A DNA stretch of 64,000 nucleotides from an uncultured Lachnospiraceae bacterium (GCA_934364805.1 CAKRMH010000003.1:1-64000), one strand, 5' to 3'; numbered from the stretch's first letter, positions 8,628 to 18,337 are shown. Numbers and translations are program-made. The notes: generated from the letters alone by a model not told the origin.

Positions 8628-10039
8628 TCAACTCCTTTTCTATTATTCCAAAAAGAACTAAAACTTTTTATGAGGAATGGAGCATATAACATAATACCTA
8701 AAATAATAACAATGATATCCCCAATATATACATACAAATCATTAATTTCCGGAATAGAATTAATCGCTGCAGCAATTGAAAGTAAAATACTGGTTACTAT
8801 TAAATGTTTTAAGTCAAAATCAAACCATAATTTTCTAGAATATAACGTTCTTATCCAAAAATAAAAAACATGTGAAACACCAGTTGCAATAGCCGCTCCA
8901 ACAGCACCAAATGAAGGAACCAAGGCATAATTTAAGCCAAAATTCACAATAGTTACTGCAATTGAAAAATATAATGTAAACTGTGTTTTCCTTGCAAAAT
9001 CAATCCCAGATACAGTTGTAGATATAATCATTGACATTACTGGATACAACAACAAAAAGGGCAATATATATTTTGTAGAAGCATATTTTTCAGATAACAA
9101 TATGGGCAATAGATTCTTCACAAGAAGAACCCCCATAAAACATACACTTCCGAAAAAAGCTACTAATTTTTGCACCATTTCGTACTTAGCATTTTCGACG
9201 TTCTCTGCTTTCCATCTAAACACAGTTGGCGTCCAAAATGTCGAAAAAGCTTGTTGCAAAATTAATACCATATTAGCAAGTGTCATTGATACTTGATAAT
9301 ATCCTAATTCTGTATAATCAGAAAAAGTTTTAAGAAATAATTTATCTTCTGCATTAAAGATGGTACCTATAACAGTTGCTGGTACAAGTGGTAATGCATA
9401 TTTTGACATTTGTTTAATTAAATTCTTATCTATATCTCCTTTTTTAAATGCAAACATTTTATGATATAGAATTATTAAAAATCCATCTCCTATATAATGA
9501 GAGATCAATGTACTATAAACAATCGCCAAAAAATCTTGTCTAATATTAAAAAGGAAAAATAATGTACAGACAAACGCGACCACTTTTACTATTAGTGAAA
9601 AAAATGAATACTCAAATGCCCTTTCTTGCATTCGTAAATTCACTAAAATAAATCTTTCAAGTAGCAAAAAAGGAAGCGCCAGAGCTAACATGTATACAAC
9701 TTCTTGATGATTGTAAGATTCAAACAAAAAATATGATATTAGTGGAGCAGATGGTATTACTACTAAAATTAAAATAATTGTAATAATTGTTGGTATAACC
9801 ATAGAATTTAACAATACTTTATTTTTATTCTCATTCTCATGATATTCTCTTATAAAAGCTTGATCATATCCGAGATAAGCCACCATAAGCAAAACCGTAT
9901 ACATCAAATTAAACATACTGGTTTTACCATATTCATTTGGTAATAAGTAATGTGTCGCAATAGGAACAGAAACTGCACTAAATATAGCCCCTAATACTGG
10001 TCCTAAAGAAAATTCAAATAATTTTTTTAATGTTTTCAT
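8624..10039 (-). CDS. wzx: Wzx-type oligosaccharide flippase
   Basis: 471 residues with 12 to 14 transmembrane helices of the MOP/polysaccharide transporter superfamily. The N-terminus FSLGPVLGAIFSAVSVP followed by LLPNEYGKTSMFNLMYTV is the usual family opening. The helix pair around ALPLVPATVIGTIFNAEDKLFLK and the late FGAVGAAIATGVSHVFYFW are also typical. It moves the undecaprenyl-linked repeat unit to the outer leaflet for Wzy. It is flanked by the WecF-like transferase (five-base gap) and overlaps the nitroreductase gene. Sequence alone does not give the repeat-unit specificity. Confidence 0.9.
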   Translation of the reverse strand: MKTLKKLFEFSLGPVLGAIFSAVSVPIATHYLLPNEYGKTSMFNLMYTVLLMVAYLGYDQAFIREYHENENKNKVLLNSMVIPTIITIILILVVIPSAPLISYFLFESYNHQEVVYMLALALPFLLLERFILVNLRMQERAFEYSFFSLIVKVVAFVCTLFFLFNIRQDFLAIVYSTLISHYIGDGFLIILYHKMFAFKKGDIDKNLIKQMSKYALPLVPATVIGTIFNAEDKLFLKTFSDYTELGYYQVSMTLANMVLILQQAFSTFWTPTVFRWKAENVENAKYEMVQKLVAFFGSVCFMGVLLVKNLLPILLSEKYASTKYILPFLLLYPVMSMIISTTVSGIDFARKTQFTLYFSIAVTIVNFGLNYALVPSFGAVGAAIATGVSHVFYFWIRTLYSRKLWFDFDLKHLIVTSILLSIAAAINSIPEINDLYVYIGDIIVIILGIMLYAPFLIKSFSSFWNNRKGVE

Positions 10040-10044
10040 ATCAC

Positions 10045-11106
10045 TTAAAATTTCTCATCAAAAATTTTTCTCCAACGTTCTTTAAATTCTTTGTCAGAAA
10101 AAAACTTATCTATAGCCTTTCTATTAATTTTCTTCAATTCTGTGCAATCTTTTTTACAAATTTCTGAAATTTGTAAATCTTCTGTTGAATACACTTTTGC
10201 TCCGATATCCTCAAAATAATTTTTGCAACTATTCATTGGGTTAATAAATATTCTTTTTCCCAAGTATAATAAGCTTGCAATATTTCCCAACGCTTGTTGC
10301 CTATTATGATTAAAAATTGCAATATCAATTTCGGAGAGCAACTCTGTATACTCTTCAAAAGACATAAAATCAACCAAAGGCTCAAACTTTTCACCAAATA
10401 CTTTCTTTCCGTGTGCAATTACATGGTTTCGATAGTCTCTATTCTCTTTCGGATAAGATAAAACGCATTTAATTCTTATAGGCATATCTTTAAATTGCTC
10501 CAAAAAATCTATTGCCTGATCGTACTGACACTCTTCCGTTGCAGAATTACCAAGTAAAATATTTACAGTTTCTTTATTCTTTTGGTTTATGGAAGCTTCT
10601 GGCATAAAGAAATCATATGTATATGACGCTAAATAAAATTTAGCATTTGTTTCATAATGTTCTAATAAGAAATCATAATCTCCATGAATATATCCAACCG
10701 CTCTTAAATTCTTTATAAATCTAATTCTAAGTTTCTCTCTGCCTGAATTTTTATTTTTATCCCAATACGCGTTATAGAGATCATAACCCCAGATATTCCA
10801 AAAATATTTTTTCTTAGAAAAAGGTTGTAATATCACTAGCAATCTCAAATATGTATTTGATAAAAAAAGAGCATGAATAATAACTTTTTTCGCCTTAATT
10901 ATATTTTTCACAAGAAAGCAAGCACATTTGAATTTAGAAGCAAAATCAACACTATAAACAACATTTTCCGCTTTCACTTCTTTTATGTCTGAATAATCTT
11001 TCTGACCAAACACAAGAAATAAATGATTCTTAGAATCAAAAAGTCTATTTATTCGTGTAATATAATCTTCGGTAAATTTTTCATATGCAATTAAATGCAA
11101 AATCAT
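10045..11106 (-). CDS. WecF-like 4-acetamido-4,6-dideoxy-D-galactose transferase (GT56 family)
   Basis: 353 residues resembling enterobacterial WecF, which adds Fuc4NAc from dTDP-Fuc4NAc to the lipid-linked intermediate of enterobacterial common antigen. The diagnostic stretches are present in order: KKYFWNIWGYDLYNAYWDK, NILLGNSATEECQYDQAIDF, IRIKCVLSYPKENRDYRNHV, MSFEEYTELLSEIDIAIFNH and NRQQALGNIASLLYLGKRIF. The presence of WecE three genes downstream makes Fuc4NAc or a close relative the natural donor. No WecD-type GNAT that would N-acetylate the amino sugar is seen in this operon. The start ATG follows GGAGG, ten bases upstream. Confidence 0.8.
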   Translation of the reverse strand: MILHLIAYEKFTEDYITRINRLFDSKNHLFLVFGQKDYSDIKEVKAENVVYSVDFASKFKCACFLVKNIIKAKKVIIHALFLSNTYLRLLVILQPFSKKKYFWNIWGYDLYNAYWDKNKNSGREKLRIRFIKNLRAVGYIHGDYDFLLEHYETNAKFYLASYTYDFFMPEASINQKNKETVNILLGNSATEECQYDQAIDFLEQFKDMPIRIKCVLSYPKENRDYRNHVIAHGKKVFGEKFEPLVDFMSFEEYTELLSEIDIAIFNHNRQQALGNIASLLYLGKRIFINPMNSCKNYFEDIGAKVYSTEDLQISEICKKDCTELKKINRKAIDKFFSDKEFKERWRKIFDEKF

Positions 11107-11109
11107 GCT

Positions 11110-12198
11110 CTATTGTCCTCCAATCGCTTTAAACAGAAAATTTCTTGCCTTACTTCTCTCCTCTTTTAAAATTTTATCAACATTTTTATAATCAACATTA
11201 TATTCCAAATTGTTTTCATCATAAAGTGCTGATTCTAAATTCAAAAGTTTAAGCAAAGAAATCATCCTATTTCCAGTACTCTCATAAGGAACAGATACAA
11301 ATGGTTTCCTAAATATTATAGAAAATGCCGTTCCATGAAATGAGTTTGTTACTACGACTTCCGAAAACGCAATTAAATTAATAAAATCAATTGGTCCAAC
11401 CCCTTTTATATTTCTAAAGCCATCTGAATTAACATTCCTCCATTCATCACTTACAATATAAACTGGAATTTTTTTTTCAACAGAGATATTTTTTGCTGCT
11501 TTAACAACTCTTTCATCTCTCCCAAATGTATATATTAATATGTATTTTTCAGCTATTTTTCTCTTACCAATAAGTTCTTTCCATTTTTCTTCGTCAATCA
11601 GCAATGTAGGATCAATAATATAATTGCATTTTGTATCTGAATCTGCTAATTCCTCTATAAATTTTAAATCATTTTTTTCTCTAATGCCAATAGCATTAAA
11701 CTCTTTTAATTCTTGTTTGTAAAAATCTAACTCGTTTTCTTTTCTGTCTTCATACCCCATACTGACAGCAAAAGCTATTTTTTTCTTTTTAAGAGCCACA
11801 AAATCTAAGAAAAAAGTTTTATCGAATTGCGTAATTCTTGTATTCCAAATCTGATCGCTTCCAGAAATATAATAATCATATATATCAATTTCATTGGATT
11901 GATAAATTTTTTTTTCAGAAAATCTTATTAAATTTCTAAAACTCTCAAATTTTGATTTTTTTTTCTTTCTAGCTGTTAGTGTCATTATATTTTGAAATAA
12001 AGATTTCGCAATTATATAAGGATTTTTACTTTTTTTTATGTTCCATAAAGGATAACGACCAACTAAAAAAGGTGAAACGTAATCAATTATTTCGTTGTCT
12101 TTCTCAATTGTATCCACAAAAGCTTGCATAGCGTATGCTTGTAATACAGATCCATAATTATCAGCCCTTGGAATTGTAAGAATACCGATTTTACTCAT
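11110..12198 (-). CDS. Polysaccharide pyruvyl transferase family protein
   Basis: 362 residues of the CsaB/WcaK/ExoV-type family, which use phosphoenolpyruvate to put a pyruvyl ketal on a sugar. Seen: an N-terminal GILTIPRADNYGSVLQAYAM, then YYISGSDQIWNTRITQFDKT, FAVSMGYEDR, the acceptor/UDP-fold half with YILIYTFGRDE, and the family signature FSEVVVTNSFHGTAFSIIFR followed by KPFVSVPYES. It is closely packed with the WecF-like gene (three-base gap). The ketal would add negative charge to the repeat unit. Some members of the family instead carry out other transfers, so the exact product is inferred. Confidence 0.85.
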   Translation of the reverse strand: MSKIGILTIPRADNYGSVLQAYAMQAFVDTIEKDNEIIDYVSPFLVGRYPLWNIKKSKNPYIIAKSLFQNIMTLTARKKKKSKFESFRNLIRFSEKKIYQSNEIDIYDYYISGSDQIWNTRITQFDKTFFLDFVALKKKKIAFAVSMGYEDRKENELDFYKQELKEFNAIGIREKNDLKFIEELADSDTKCNYIIDPTLLIDEEKWKELIGKRKIAEKYILIYTFGRDERVVKAAKNISVEKKIPVYIVSDEWRNVNSDGFRNIKGVGPIDFINLIAFSEVVVTNSFHGTAFSIIFRKPFVSVPYESTGNRMISLLKLLNLESALYDENNLEYNVDYKNVDKILKEERSKARNFLFKAIGGQ

Positions 12199-12212
12199 TT
12201 TAACTTCCTTCT

Positions 12213-13136
12213 TTATATAGCATTTATAAGTAACAAATATAATATTTTAAGTTTTTCTTTATAATATTTTTCCAATAATTGCTTTGTTGGTTTTCTACAA
12301 CTTTTTGCTCGAAATTTCAACTTATTTTTCACATATTTTTTTTCTTCTAAATTTGTAAATTTTTTTAATTTTTCAAGTTGTGATCTATATGCAATTAATT
12401 CAACCAAACCAACATATTTATTATATTCATCAGCAAAACCATTTTGAAAATAAAATTCTTTTATATTATCAATTGAATTGCATATATCTAAAATCTTTTT
12501 AGAGTACTGTCGGCTTATACTCCCGTTGACAATACGATAATTCATTGTTGGGCAATTTAATAAAATCGGCTTTCTGCAACATGCTAACAATTTAATATAA
12601 AAATTTAAATCTTGTCCTATTTTTAAATGTTCAAATTGCAAATCACTCTCATCAATTACTGATTTCAAAAACAGTTTATTTCCTGGTAAAGGTGGGCAAA
12701 GCGTAAAAAACCATTTCTCCTTTTGATTGATTACATAGTCCCTCATTAATATATTTCTTATGTTTAATCCATTTTCATTTATTTCGCTGTAATCCCCAAT
12801 TACTATGTCAGCATCAGATTCCTCCAATGCATTAATCATACGTTTTAATGCTCCTGCGCATATCACATCATCAGCATCAAAAAACATACAATATTTTCCC
12901 GTAGCATGTATCAATCCATTATTCCTTGCTGCAGGAGCACCAGCATTTTCTTGGTATATATATTTTACGAATTTATTTCTTATAGAATATTCCCTTATTA
13001 ATTGTGCAGATGAATCTGTCGATCCATCATCTACACAAATAACTTCAAGTTCTATCTGTTGATTTTTAAAAGAGTCTAGACATTTTAAAATATATTTTTC
13101 CCCATTATATATTGGAACAATAATACTAACTACCAT
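12213..13136 (-). CDS. GT2 family glycosyltransferase
   Basis: About 307 residues. The GT-A fold is clear: MVVSIIVPIYNGEKYILKCL, VICVDDGSTDSS, NAGAPAARNNGL, and the metal-binding YCMFFDADDVI. The C-terminal third is lysine-rich and helical. I prefer the ATG at 13136 because the protein then starts directly at the family's first strand. AGGAG lies ten bases upstream and the start overlaps the wzy stop (ATGGTAGTTAG). An ATG at 13154 would add six residues. It adds one sugar of the module A repeat unit; donor and linkage are unknown. Confidence 0.85.
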   Translation of the reverse strand: MVVSIIVPIYNGEKYILKCLDSFKNQQIELEVICVDDGSTDSSAQLIREYSIRNKFVKYIYQENAGAPAARNNGLIHATGKYCMFFDADDVICAGALKRMINALEESDADIVIGDYSEINENGLNIRNILMRDYVINQKEKWFFTLCPPLPGNKLFLKSVIDESDLQFEHLKIGQDLNFYIKLLACCRKPILLNCPTMNYRIVNGSISRQYSKKILDICNSIDNIKEFYFQNGFADEYNKYVGLVELIAYRSQLEKLKKFTNLEEKKYVKNKLKFRAKSCRKPTKQLLEKYYKEKLKILYLLLINAI

Positions 13137-14373
13137 AAACTTCATGCTCCTCATTTGATTTTCTTAACATAGGTATTAAAAATAAAGTCATTAAGTATAA
13201 ATCATATCTCATTATGTTATCTGTAAACATTAATATTACTGTATAAATCATAATTATAAAATATAATCTACCTGTTTTAATTAAATTTTTTTTCAAAAAA
13301 TAATTTAAATTTCCAATTAAAAGGTACCATACATAATAAATAAACGGGAAAAAACCAACATCTATATACATTTTTAATATATCATTGTGAACATCTCCAA
13401 CTTTATTTAAAACACCATTTATATATACTCCGTTCAGGTTTTTCAAATAATACATAGAATAGCCAACCCCATTTCCAGTAAACAGAGGAGAAATTACATA
13501 TGTATCCTTCAATGCATTCCACGTTTCAAGTCTAGAATTAAAATTAACTCCAAAATATAATGCTATGGCTGTTAAAACATCAAACTGAACAGCTAACAAA
13601 TAACCAATCGCCATCACAACAATCAATACCATTAAAATTCTAAGTTTATTTTTACTAAATTGCCGCTTACTAAACAACAGACATTTATACACAATTATAG
13701 AACACAAGAAAGCTAATAAAGCAATTTTTTTACCGCACATAAATGTATATAAAACTCCAACAAATAGTTTCCATGAAATTTTATTTCCATATTCAATATG
13801 TTCCACGATAAAATAAATTAAAAACAATGGTAATGTTAATCCTATAGGATGTACTTCTAGTAAGCTGCCAAAATTATTTGTATATGTAGACAATTTTAAA
13901 AAATAACCTAGTCCATTTACCGCAAAACATTTAATTATAACAAATGTATAATTTAGCAAGATAACATTATATATAATTCTTATCCCATCTTCTTTTAATT
14001 GTAAAAAAATTATACCTGATACACATATCGGAATTATCCAGTATAAACAAGCTGTTAACATCTCATCAAGTGGAATTTTATGTTTTCCCAAACAAAAAAA
14101 TAAAGAATAAATTGTCATTATAATAAATAATGCTAAAAAATGCCAATAATCCTTTAAAATTTTTTTTGAAAGTGTATGTTTCTTTATAATGTAATCACAA
14201 AACCCAATTAGAATAATTAATACATTTATAATATAAATCCATATTCCTTTCATGGATGATAAAAAGGCATTTTCCTGCAACATTAAATCCAAAAAAAGTA
14301 ATACTGAAAATATTATAGCAAATAAATTAATCTTTCTTTTTTTAAGTATAATTTGCGAACTTATTGCCTGCAT
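13126..14373 (-). CDS. wzy: Wzy-type O-antigen/EPS polymerase
   Basis: 415 residues with about 11 hydrophobic segments and little sequence conservation, as usual for Wzy. A large outside loop between the later helices contains FGVNFNSRLETWNALKDTYV and the GNGVGYSMYYLKNLNGVY and GDVHNDILKMYIDVGFFPF stretches. These match the O-antigen ligase/polymerase (Wzy_C) pattern of an R-x-x-x-W followed by H-N. It joins repeat units delivered by Wzx on the outer face. It overlaps the following GT2 gene. Confidence 0.85.
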   Translation of the reverse strand: MQAISSQIILKKRKINLFAIIFSVLLFLDLMLQENAFLSSMKGIWIYIINVLIILIGFCDYIIKKHTLSKKILKDYWHFLALFIIMTIYSLFFCLGKHKIPLDEMLTACLYWIIPICVSGIIFLQLKEDGIRIIYNVILLNYTFVIIKCFAVNGLGYFLKLSTYTNNFGSLLEVHPIGLTLPLFLIYFIVEHIEYGNKISWKLFVGVLYTFMCGKKIALLAFLCSIIVYKCLLFSKRQFSKNKLRILMVLIVVMAIGYLLAVQFDVLTAIALYFGVNFNSRLETWNALKDTYVISPLFTGNGVGYSMYYLKNLNGVYINGVLNKVGDVHNDILKMYIDVGFFPFIYYVWYLLIGNLNYFLKKNLIKTGRLYFIIMIYTVILMFTDNIMRYDLYLMTLFLIPMLRKSNEEHEVYGS

Positions 14374-14390
14374 CGTATTTTTCTCCTTAA

Positions 14391-14945
14391 TTAATCCTTT
14401 GCTGGTATTCCTTTTAATGTCATTCCATCTTTTTTACAGCTTTTACAAACAACTGCTCCAGCTGCAACTTTTATATTATCAGCCAGTTCTATATTCCCAA
14501 TTATTGAAGCTCCAACACCTATGTCAACGTTGTCTCCTATGATTGGTGTATTTCTATCATTATTATTTTCTTTACCATTATTTCCGATGCAATTAAATCC
14601 ATGTAAAGTGCAATTTTTTCCTATTCTTGCATCCTTATGAACAATAATTCCTTGCGAATGATAAATTCTTATTCCACACTCAAATGTATTTACAGGAATA
14701 GAAATTCCAAGCTTTATCCCTAGTTTATTATGTCTTCTCCTCCAAAAAATCCCCAAAATCTTATGTACCATACTTCTATTATTAGTATAGTATTCATCAT
14801 ATCTCAAAGCCTCGATATATCTATAAATTTGTCCTATTTCACACTCTGTAACAAATGCATGCCATTTTCCCTTATATCCTATAGTACTATAAAAATTTTT
14901 TTCATATCTAATATACTCATTTAAATCAGCTTTTGTTCTTATCAT
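14391..14945 (-). CDS. Left-handed beta-helix (hexapeptide) acetyltransferase, serine-acetyltransferase-like
   Basis: 184 residues. The N-terminal 75 are helical. The rest is hexapeptide repeats starting at IPVNTFECGIRIYHSQGIIV, then HKDARIGKNCTLHGFNCIGN, GDNVDIGVGASIIGNIELAD and NIKVAAGAVVCKSCKKDGMT, ending GIPAKD. This is the fold of CysE, NodL and LpxA-type acetyltransferases that use acetyl-CoA. Because it sits inside the operon between a GT4 and Wzy, its target is probably a repeat-unit sugar. It could be an O-acetyltransferase, or the missing N-acetylating enzyme for dTDP-Fuc4N, since hexapeptide enzymes such as PerB and PglD N-acetylate 4-amino sugars. Confidence 0.8.
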   Translation of the reverse strand: MIRTKADLNEYIRYEKNFYSTIGYKGKWHAFVTECEIGQIYRYIEALRYDEYYTNNRSMVHKILGIFWRRRHNKLGIKLGISIPVNTFECGIRIYHSQGIIVHKDARIGKNCTLHGFNCIGNNGKENNNDRNTPIIGDNVDIGVGASIIGNIELADNIKVAAGAVVCKSCKKDGMTLKGIPAKD

Positions 14946-14955
14946 CTTCTACATC

Positions 14956-16086
14956 CTATATAACACTTAAATAAAATTCTTCCATTCGCTTAGCTACATT
15001 TTTTATATCATATCCAGCATCTCTTATTTTATAAACGGCTTTTTCTCTTTGCATTTGCTGCATATTTAATATTGTCTTTTGCCATTCATCTATTGAATTA
15101 TTTAAATTTAAAAGCATTACATTTTCAGTTATTTTCGCTTCGTCTGTAATATTAGTCGAAAGCACACAAGGAATGCCTGTGCATTGTGCTTCAATTGCAG
15201 CAACCGGAAGTCCCTCATATAATGAAGGCATGACAAAGCAGTCTGCAGCAAATAAATAATCTTGAACATTCTTTCTCACGCCCAAAAATATAACCTCATC
15301 ACCCAATCCCAGACGATTAACCTTCTCTCGATACTCATTCTCTAACGGTCCTTCTCCTAATAAAAGAAGTTTAATATCTACACCTTTACTTTTTAATTTT
15401 ATTATAATATCTAAAATAAAACTTTGATTTTTTTGTTCTGTAAACCTTCCAGTATTTATAAGTACAAACTTTTTATCAAGTTTAAGTTCGTTTCTTTTTT
15501 CTCTACGAATTTTATCGTCAAACTCAAATCTGTTAGTGTCAATTCCATTATGAAGAATTTTTACTTGCTTAGTTTTTATTAAATCCTTTGGATACATCCA
15601 ATCAGCAGCTGCTCTAGAGCAGGCAAAAAAATGGGTTCCCCATCTCTTCATGTTATGTTTGCAAAAATTATATATAAATAATTTTATGCGTGACTTTCCT
15701 AAAACTTCAGCACTATGAGAATGGTATATTCTGACCGGCACACCTGCTTCCTTTGCAGCCTTTAAATAAAATGCTCGCAATGGCGTTGTATAATGTACGT
15801 GAATTATATCATATTTATTATTTTTCAAAAATTTTTTTATCTGTTGTGATTCATCTAAGATTCTAAGCAAAGTATTCTTTTTTTCAGAATGAACATAATA
15901 TTTTATTCCCCCCAGAGATTTTATCTCATCATCATAAAATTCTTTTTCGTTTCTTAAAACTAAGAAATCAAACTGAACCTTATCTCTGTTTATATTTCTG
16001 TAATTATTCATAATGAAAGACTCGATTCCAGCGGCTGAAAGCATTTCTGTTACATGTAAAACTCTAATTGTCTCTTTATTGTTCAT
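14956..16086 (-). CDS. GT4 family glycosyltransferase (EpsF/CapM-like)
   Basis: 376 residues with two Rossmann lobes (GT-B). Motifs seen: the opening RVLHVTEMLSAAGIESFIMN, KYDIIHVHYTTPLRAFYLKA, HSHSAEVLGKSRIKLFIYN, ILHNGIDTNRFEFD at the start of the donor lobe, FVLINTGRFTEQKNQSFILD, and the EX7E donor motif in PSLYEGLPVAAIEAQ. This subgroup is common in exopolysaccharide operons of Firmicutes. It is retaining and cytoplasmic, and uses a nucleotide sugar. A two-base gap separates it from the upstream GT2. Confidence 0.88.
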   Translation of the reverse strand: MNNKETIRVLHVTEMLSAAGIESFIMNNYRNINRDKVQFDFLVLRNEKEFYDDEIKSLGGIKYYVHSEKKNTLLRILDESQQIKKFLKNNKYDIIHVHYTTPLRAFYLKAAKEAGVPVRIYHSHSAEVLGKSRIKLFIYNFCKHNMKRWGTHFFACSRAAADWMYPKDLIKTKQVKILHNGIDTNRFEFDDKIRREKRNELKLDKKFVLINTGRFTEQKNQSFILDIIIKLKSKGVDIKLLLLGEGPLENEYREKVNRLGLGDEVIFLGVRKNVQDYLFAADCFVMPSLYEGLPVAAIEAQCTGIPCVLSTNITDEAKITENVMLLNLNNSIDEWQKTILNMQQMQREKAVYKIRDAGYDIKNVAKRMEEFYLSVI

Positions 16087-16088
16087 AA

Positions 16089-17087
16089 TTATCTTTTTAA
16101 TATCCTTCTAATATTAACTGCTAGCACTATCCAAAAATATACTCTATACTTGGAACTCAATATAATAGATTTCCTGCTAAATGGAATGCAAACATAATCT
16201 AAATGTTTAAATAAATCCTCAACCCAATCTACTTTGTTAAGTTCTTTTATTTTTCTAATTTGTTCTATAAAATTATTGTTCGGATCTAAAACTATTCCAT
16301 TCTGACATATTAAAATATAAGCAATAGCTACAAATGAATAATATGCCTTAAGACTTTCTAAATTTCCATTTTTCATATATGCAGCTATTGTTTTTATTGG
16401 ATAATTGAATTTATCTCTGATATTTTGATCATACCCATGAATTGCAGATTTCTCCAAAATCCTATAATGCAATAAACATTTATTAATAAAAACGGCTTTC
16501 TTTACTCTTCCGTAAATTCTATAATTAAAATCAACATCTTCAGCTGTTTTCATTTTTTCGTCATAATACAAATCTGAAATACTCTCTTTTAAATACAATT
16601 TTCCCCATGCTGTGATTGTCTTCATATTGTATAATGAATATTTTTTTTGCGATGTTCCAAATTCTATTCTTTCCTCTTTATACGCATGATGTTCAACTTG
16701 TTTATCACAAAAATTTTTAAAATAATCAAAAAAAATTATTTCCGCACCACTATGTACAGCTTCATCTACAAGTGTTTCGATACAGTTATTTTCTAACCAG
16801 TCATCAGAATCCAGGAAAAAAATATAATCTCCAGTTGCGACTTTAAGTCCACTATTTCTTGCAGCTGGCAAACCTGCATTTTTCTGATTCAAAACCAAAA
16901 TTCTCGGATCAGAATTTTCTAACTTTTTTAAAACTTCCAAGGTTTTATCTTTTGAGCCATCATTAACAACAATTATCTCAAGATTATGAAATGATTGGCT
17001 AATAACAGAACTCACGCACTTATATATATATTTTTCTGCATTGTATGCTGGTATAATAATACTTACTACTATGTCATTTAACATCAT
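16089..17087 (-). CDS. GT2 family glycosyltransferase
   Basis: 332 residues. The GT-A domain has VVSIIIPAYNAEKYIYKCVS, IIVVNDGSKDKTLEVLKKLE, NAGLPAARNSGLKVATGDYI and the metal site FLDSDDW, then WGKLYLKESISD and MKTAEDVDFNYRIYGRVKKA with the E-D-x-D acceptor-side motif. The C-terminal half is helical. The gene starts at a double ATG just after the ugd stop. It contributes a sugar to the module A repeat; the specificity cannot be read from sequence. Confidence 0.85.
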   Translation of the reverse strand: MMLNDIVVSIIIPAYNAEKYIYKCVSSVISQSFHNLEIIVVNDGSKDKTLEVLKKLENSDPRILVLNQKNAGLPAARNSGLKVATGDYIFFLDSDDWLENNCIETLVDEAVHSGAEIIFFDYFKNFCDKQVEHHAYKEERIEFGTSQKKYSLYNMKTITAWGKLYLKESISDLYYDEKMKTAEDVDFNYRIYGRVKKAVFINKCLLHYRILEKSAIHGYDQNIRDKFNYPIKTIAAYMKNGNLESLKAYYSFVAIAYILICQNGIVLDPNNNFIEQIRKIKELNKVDWVEDLFKHLDYVCIPFSRKSIILSSKYRVYFWIVLAVNIRRILKR

Positions 17088-17092
17088 ACAAC

Positions 17093-18313
17093 CTAATCTC
17101 TCCCAAAAATATCTCGTGTATATACCTTATATGAAACATCATCAAGGCAAGCATCATATCGATTAGCAATTATCGCTTTGCTTAAGTTTTTAAATTTTTT
17201 CAAATTATTTACTACTGTATTTCCAAAAAAATCATCTGAATCATTCAATGTTGGCTCATAAATAATAACTGTCGCCCCTTTAGCCTTTAGTCTTTTCATA
17301 ACCCCCTGAATGGAACTTTGTCTAAAGTTGTCACTATTGCTTTTCATAGTTAATCGATATACACCAATTATACACTCTTTCTCCTCTGACAGCTTGTATC
17401 CAGCCATTTCCAAAACTCTATCTGCAATAAAATCTTTTCGTGTTCTATTGCTTTCTACAATAGCTGACATCATATTTTGAGGAACATCTGTATAGTTAGC
17501 CAATAACTGTTTTGTATCCTTTGGTAGGCAATATCCGCCATAGCCAAAAGAAGGATTGTTGTAATGTGTTCCAATCCTTGGATCTAAACATACACCCTTA
17601 ATAATATTCTCTGTATTTAATCCTTTTATTTCAGCATATGTATCTAGTTCATTAAAGTAGGAAACCCGAAGTGCTAAATATGTGTTGGCAAAGAGTTTTA
17701 CAGCTTCAGCTTCTGTAAAGCCCATAAACAAAGTATCTATATTACTTTTTTCAGCTCCTTCTACTAATAATTTTGCAAAAATCTCCGCCTCCTTTTTGCA
17801 GGAATCATCACATCCAAGTATAATTCTACTCGGATATAAATTATCATACAAAGCTTTTGATTCGCGCAAAAATTCAGGAGAGAATAAAATTCTATTCGTA
17901 CTATATTTTTTTCTAATGCTTTGTGTATATCCAACTGGAATTGTTGACTTTATCACCATTATAGCACTACTACTATTTTTTAAAACAAGCTCTATGACGT
18001 TTTCAACTGCTGAAGTGTCAAAACGCTGGGTTTCAGAATCATAATTTGTTGGCGCTGCAATAACCACAAAATCAGCTTCTGCATACGCATTTTCTGCATC
18101 TGTTGTAGCTACCAAATCCAATTTTTTTTCTAATAAATATTTTTCAATATACTCATCTTGAATTGGGCTTATTCTATGATTAATTTTGTCAACTTTTTCT
18201 GGTACTATGTCAACTGCAATCACATGATGGTTTTGTGCAAGCAATGTCGCAATTGACATTCCTACATACCCCGTACCAGCAACTGCAACTTTCAATTCTT
18301 CATAATTTCTCAC
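17093..18313 (-). CDS. ugd: UDP-glucose 6-dehydrogenase
   Basis: A NAD-dependent enzyme that oxidises UDP-glucose twice to UDP-glucuronate, about 406 residues. The dinucleotide-binding start is VAVAGTGYVGMSIATLLAQ. Further features are VVIAAPTNYDSE, IKSTIPVGYT, FSPEFLRESKALYDNLYPSR, the hinge helix EAEAVKLFANTYLALRVSYF, and the catalytic-cysteine loop FGYGGYCLPKDTKQL. The best start is the GTG at 18313 with GAGGTG seven bases upstream; an ATG at 18331 would add six residues that are not family-like. It provides glucuronate, making the module A polymer acidic. Confidence 0.9.
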   Translation of the reverse strand: MRNYEELKVAVAGTGYVGMSIATLLAQNHHVIAVDIVPEKVDKINHRISPIQDEYIEKYLLEKKLDLVATTDAENAYAEADFVVIAAPTNYDSETQRFDTSAVENVIELVLKNSSSAIMVIKSTIPVGYTQSIRKKYSTNRILFSPEFLRESKALYDNLYPSRIILGCDDSCKKEAEIFAKLLVEGAEKSNIDTLFMGFTEAEAVKLFANTYLALRVSYFNELDTYAEIKGLNTENIIKGVCLDPRIGTHYNNPSFGYGGYCLPKDTKQLLANYTDVPQNMMSAIVESNRTRKDFIADRVLEMAGYKLSEEKECIIGVYRLTMKSNSDNFRQSSIQGVMKRLKAKGATVIIYEPTLNDSDDFFGNTVVNNLKKFKNLSKAIIANRYDACLDDVSYKVYTRDIFGRD

Positions 18314-18337
18314 GTTAATCACCTCATACAATAGTGT

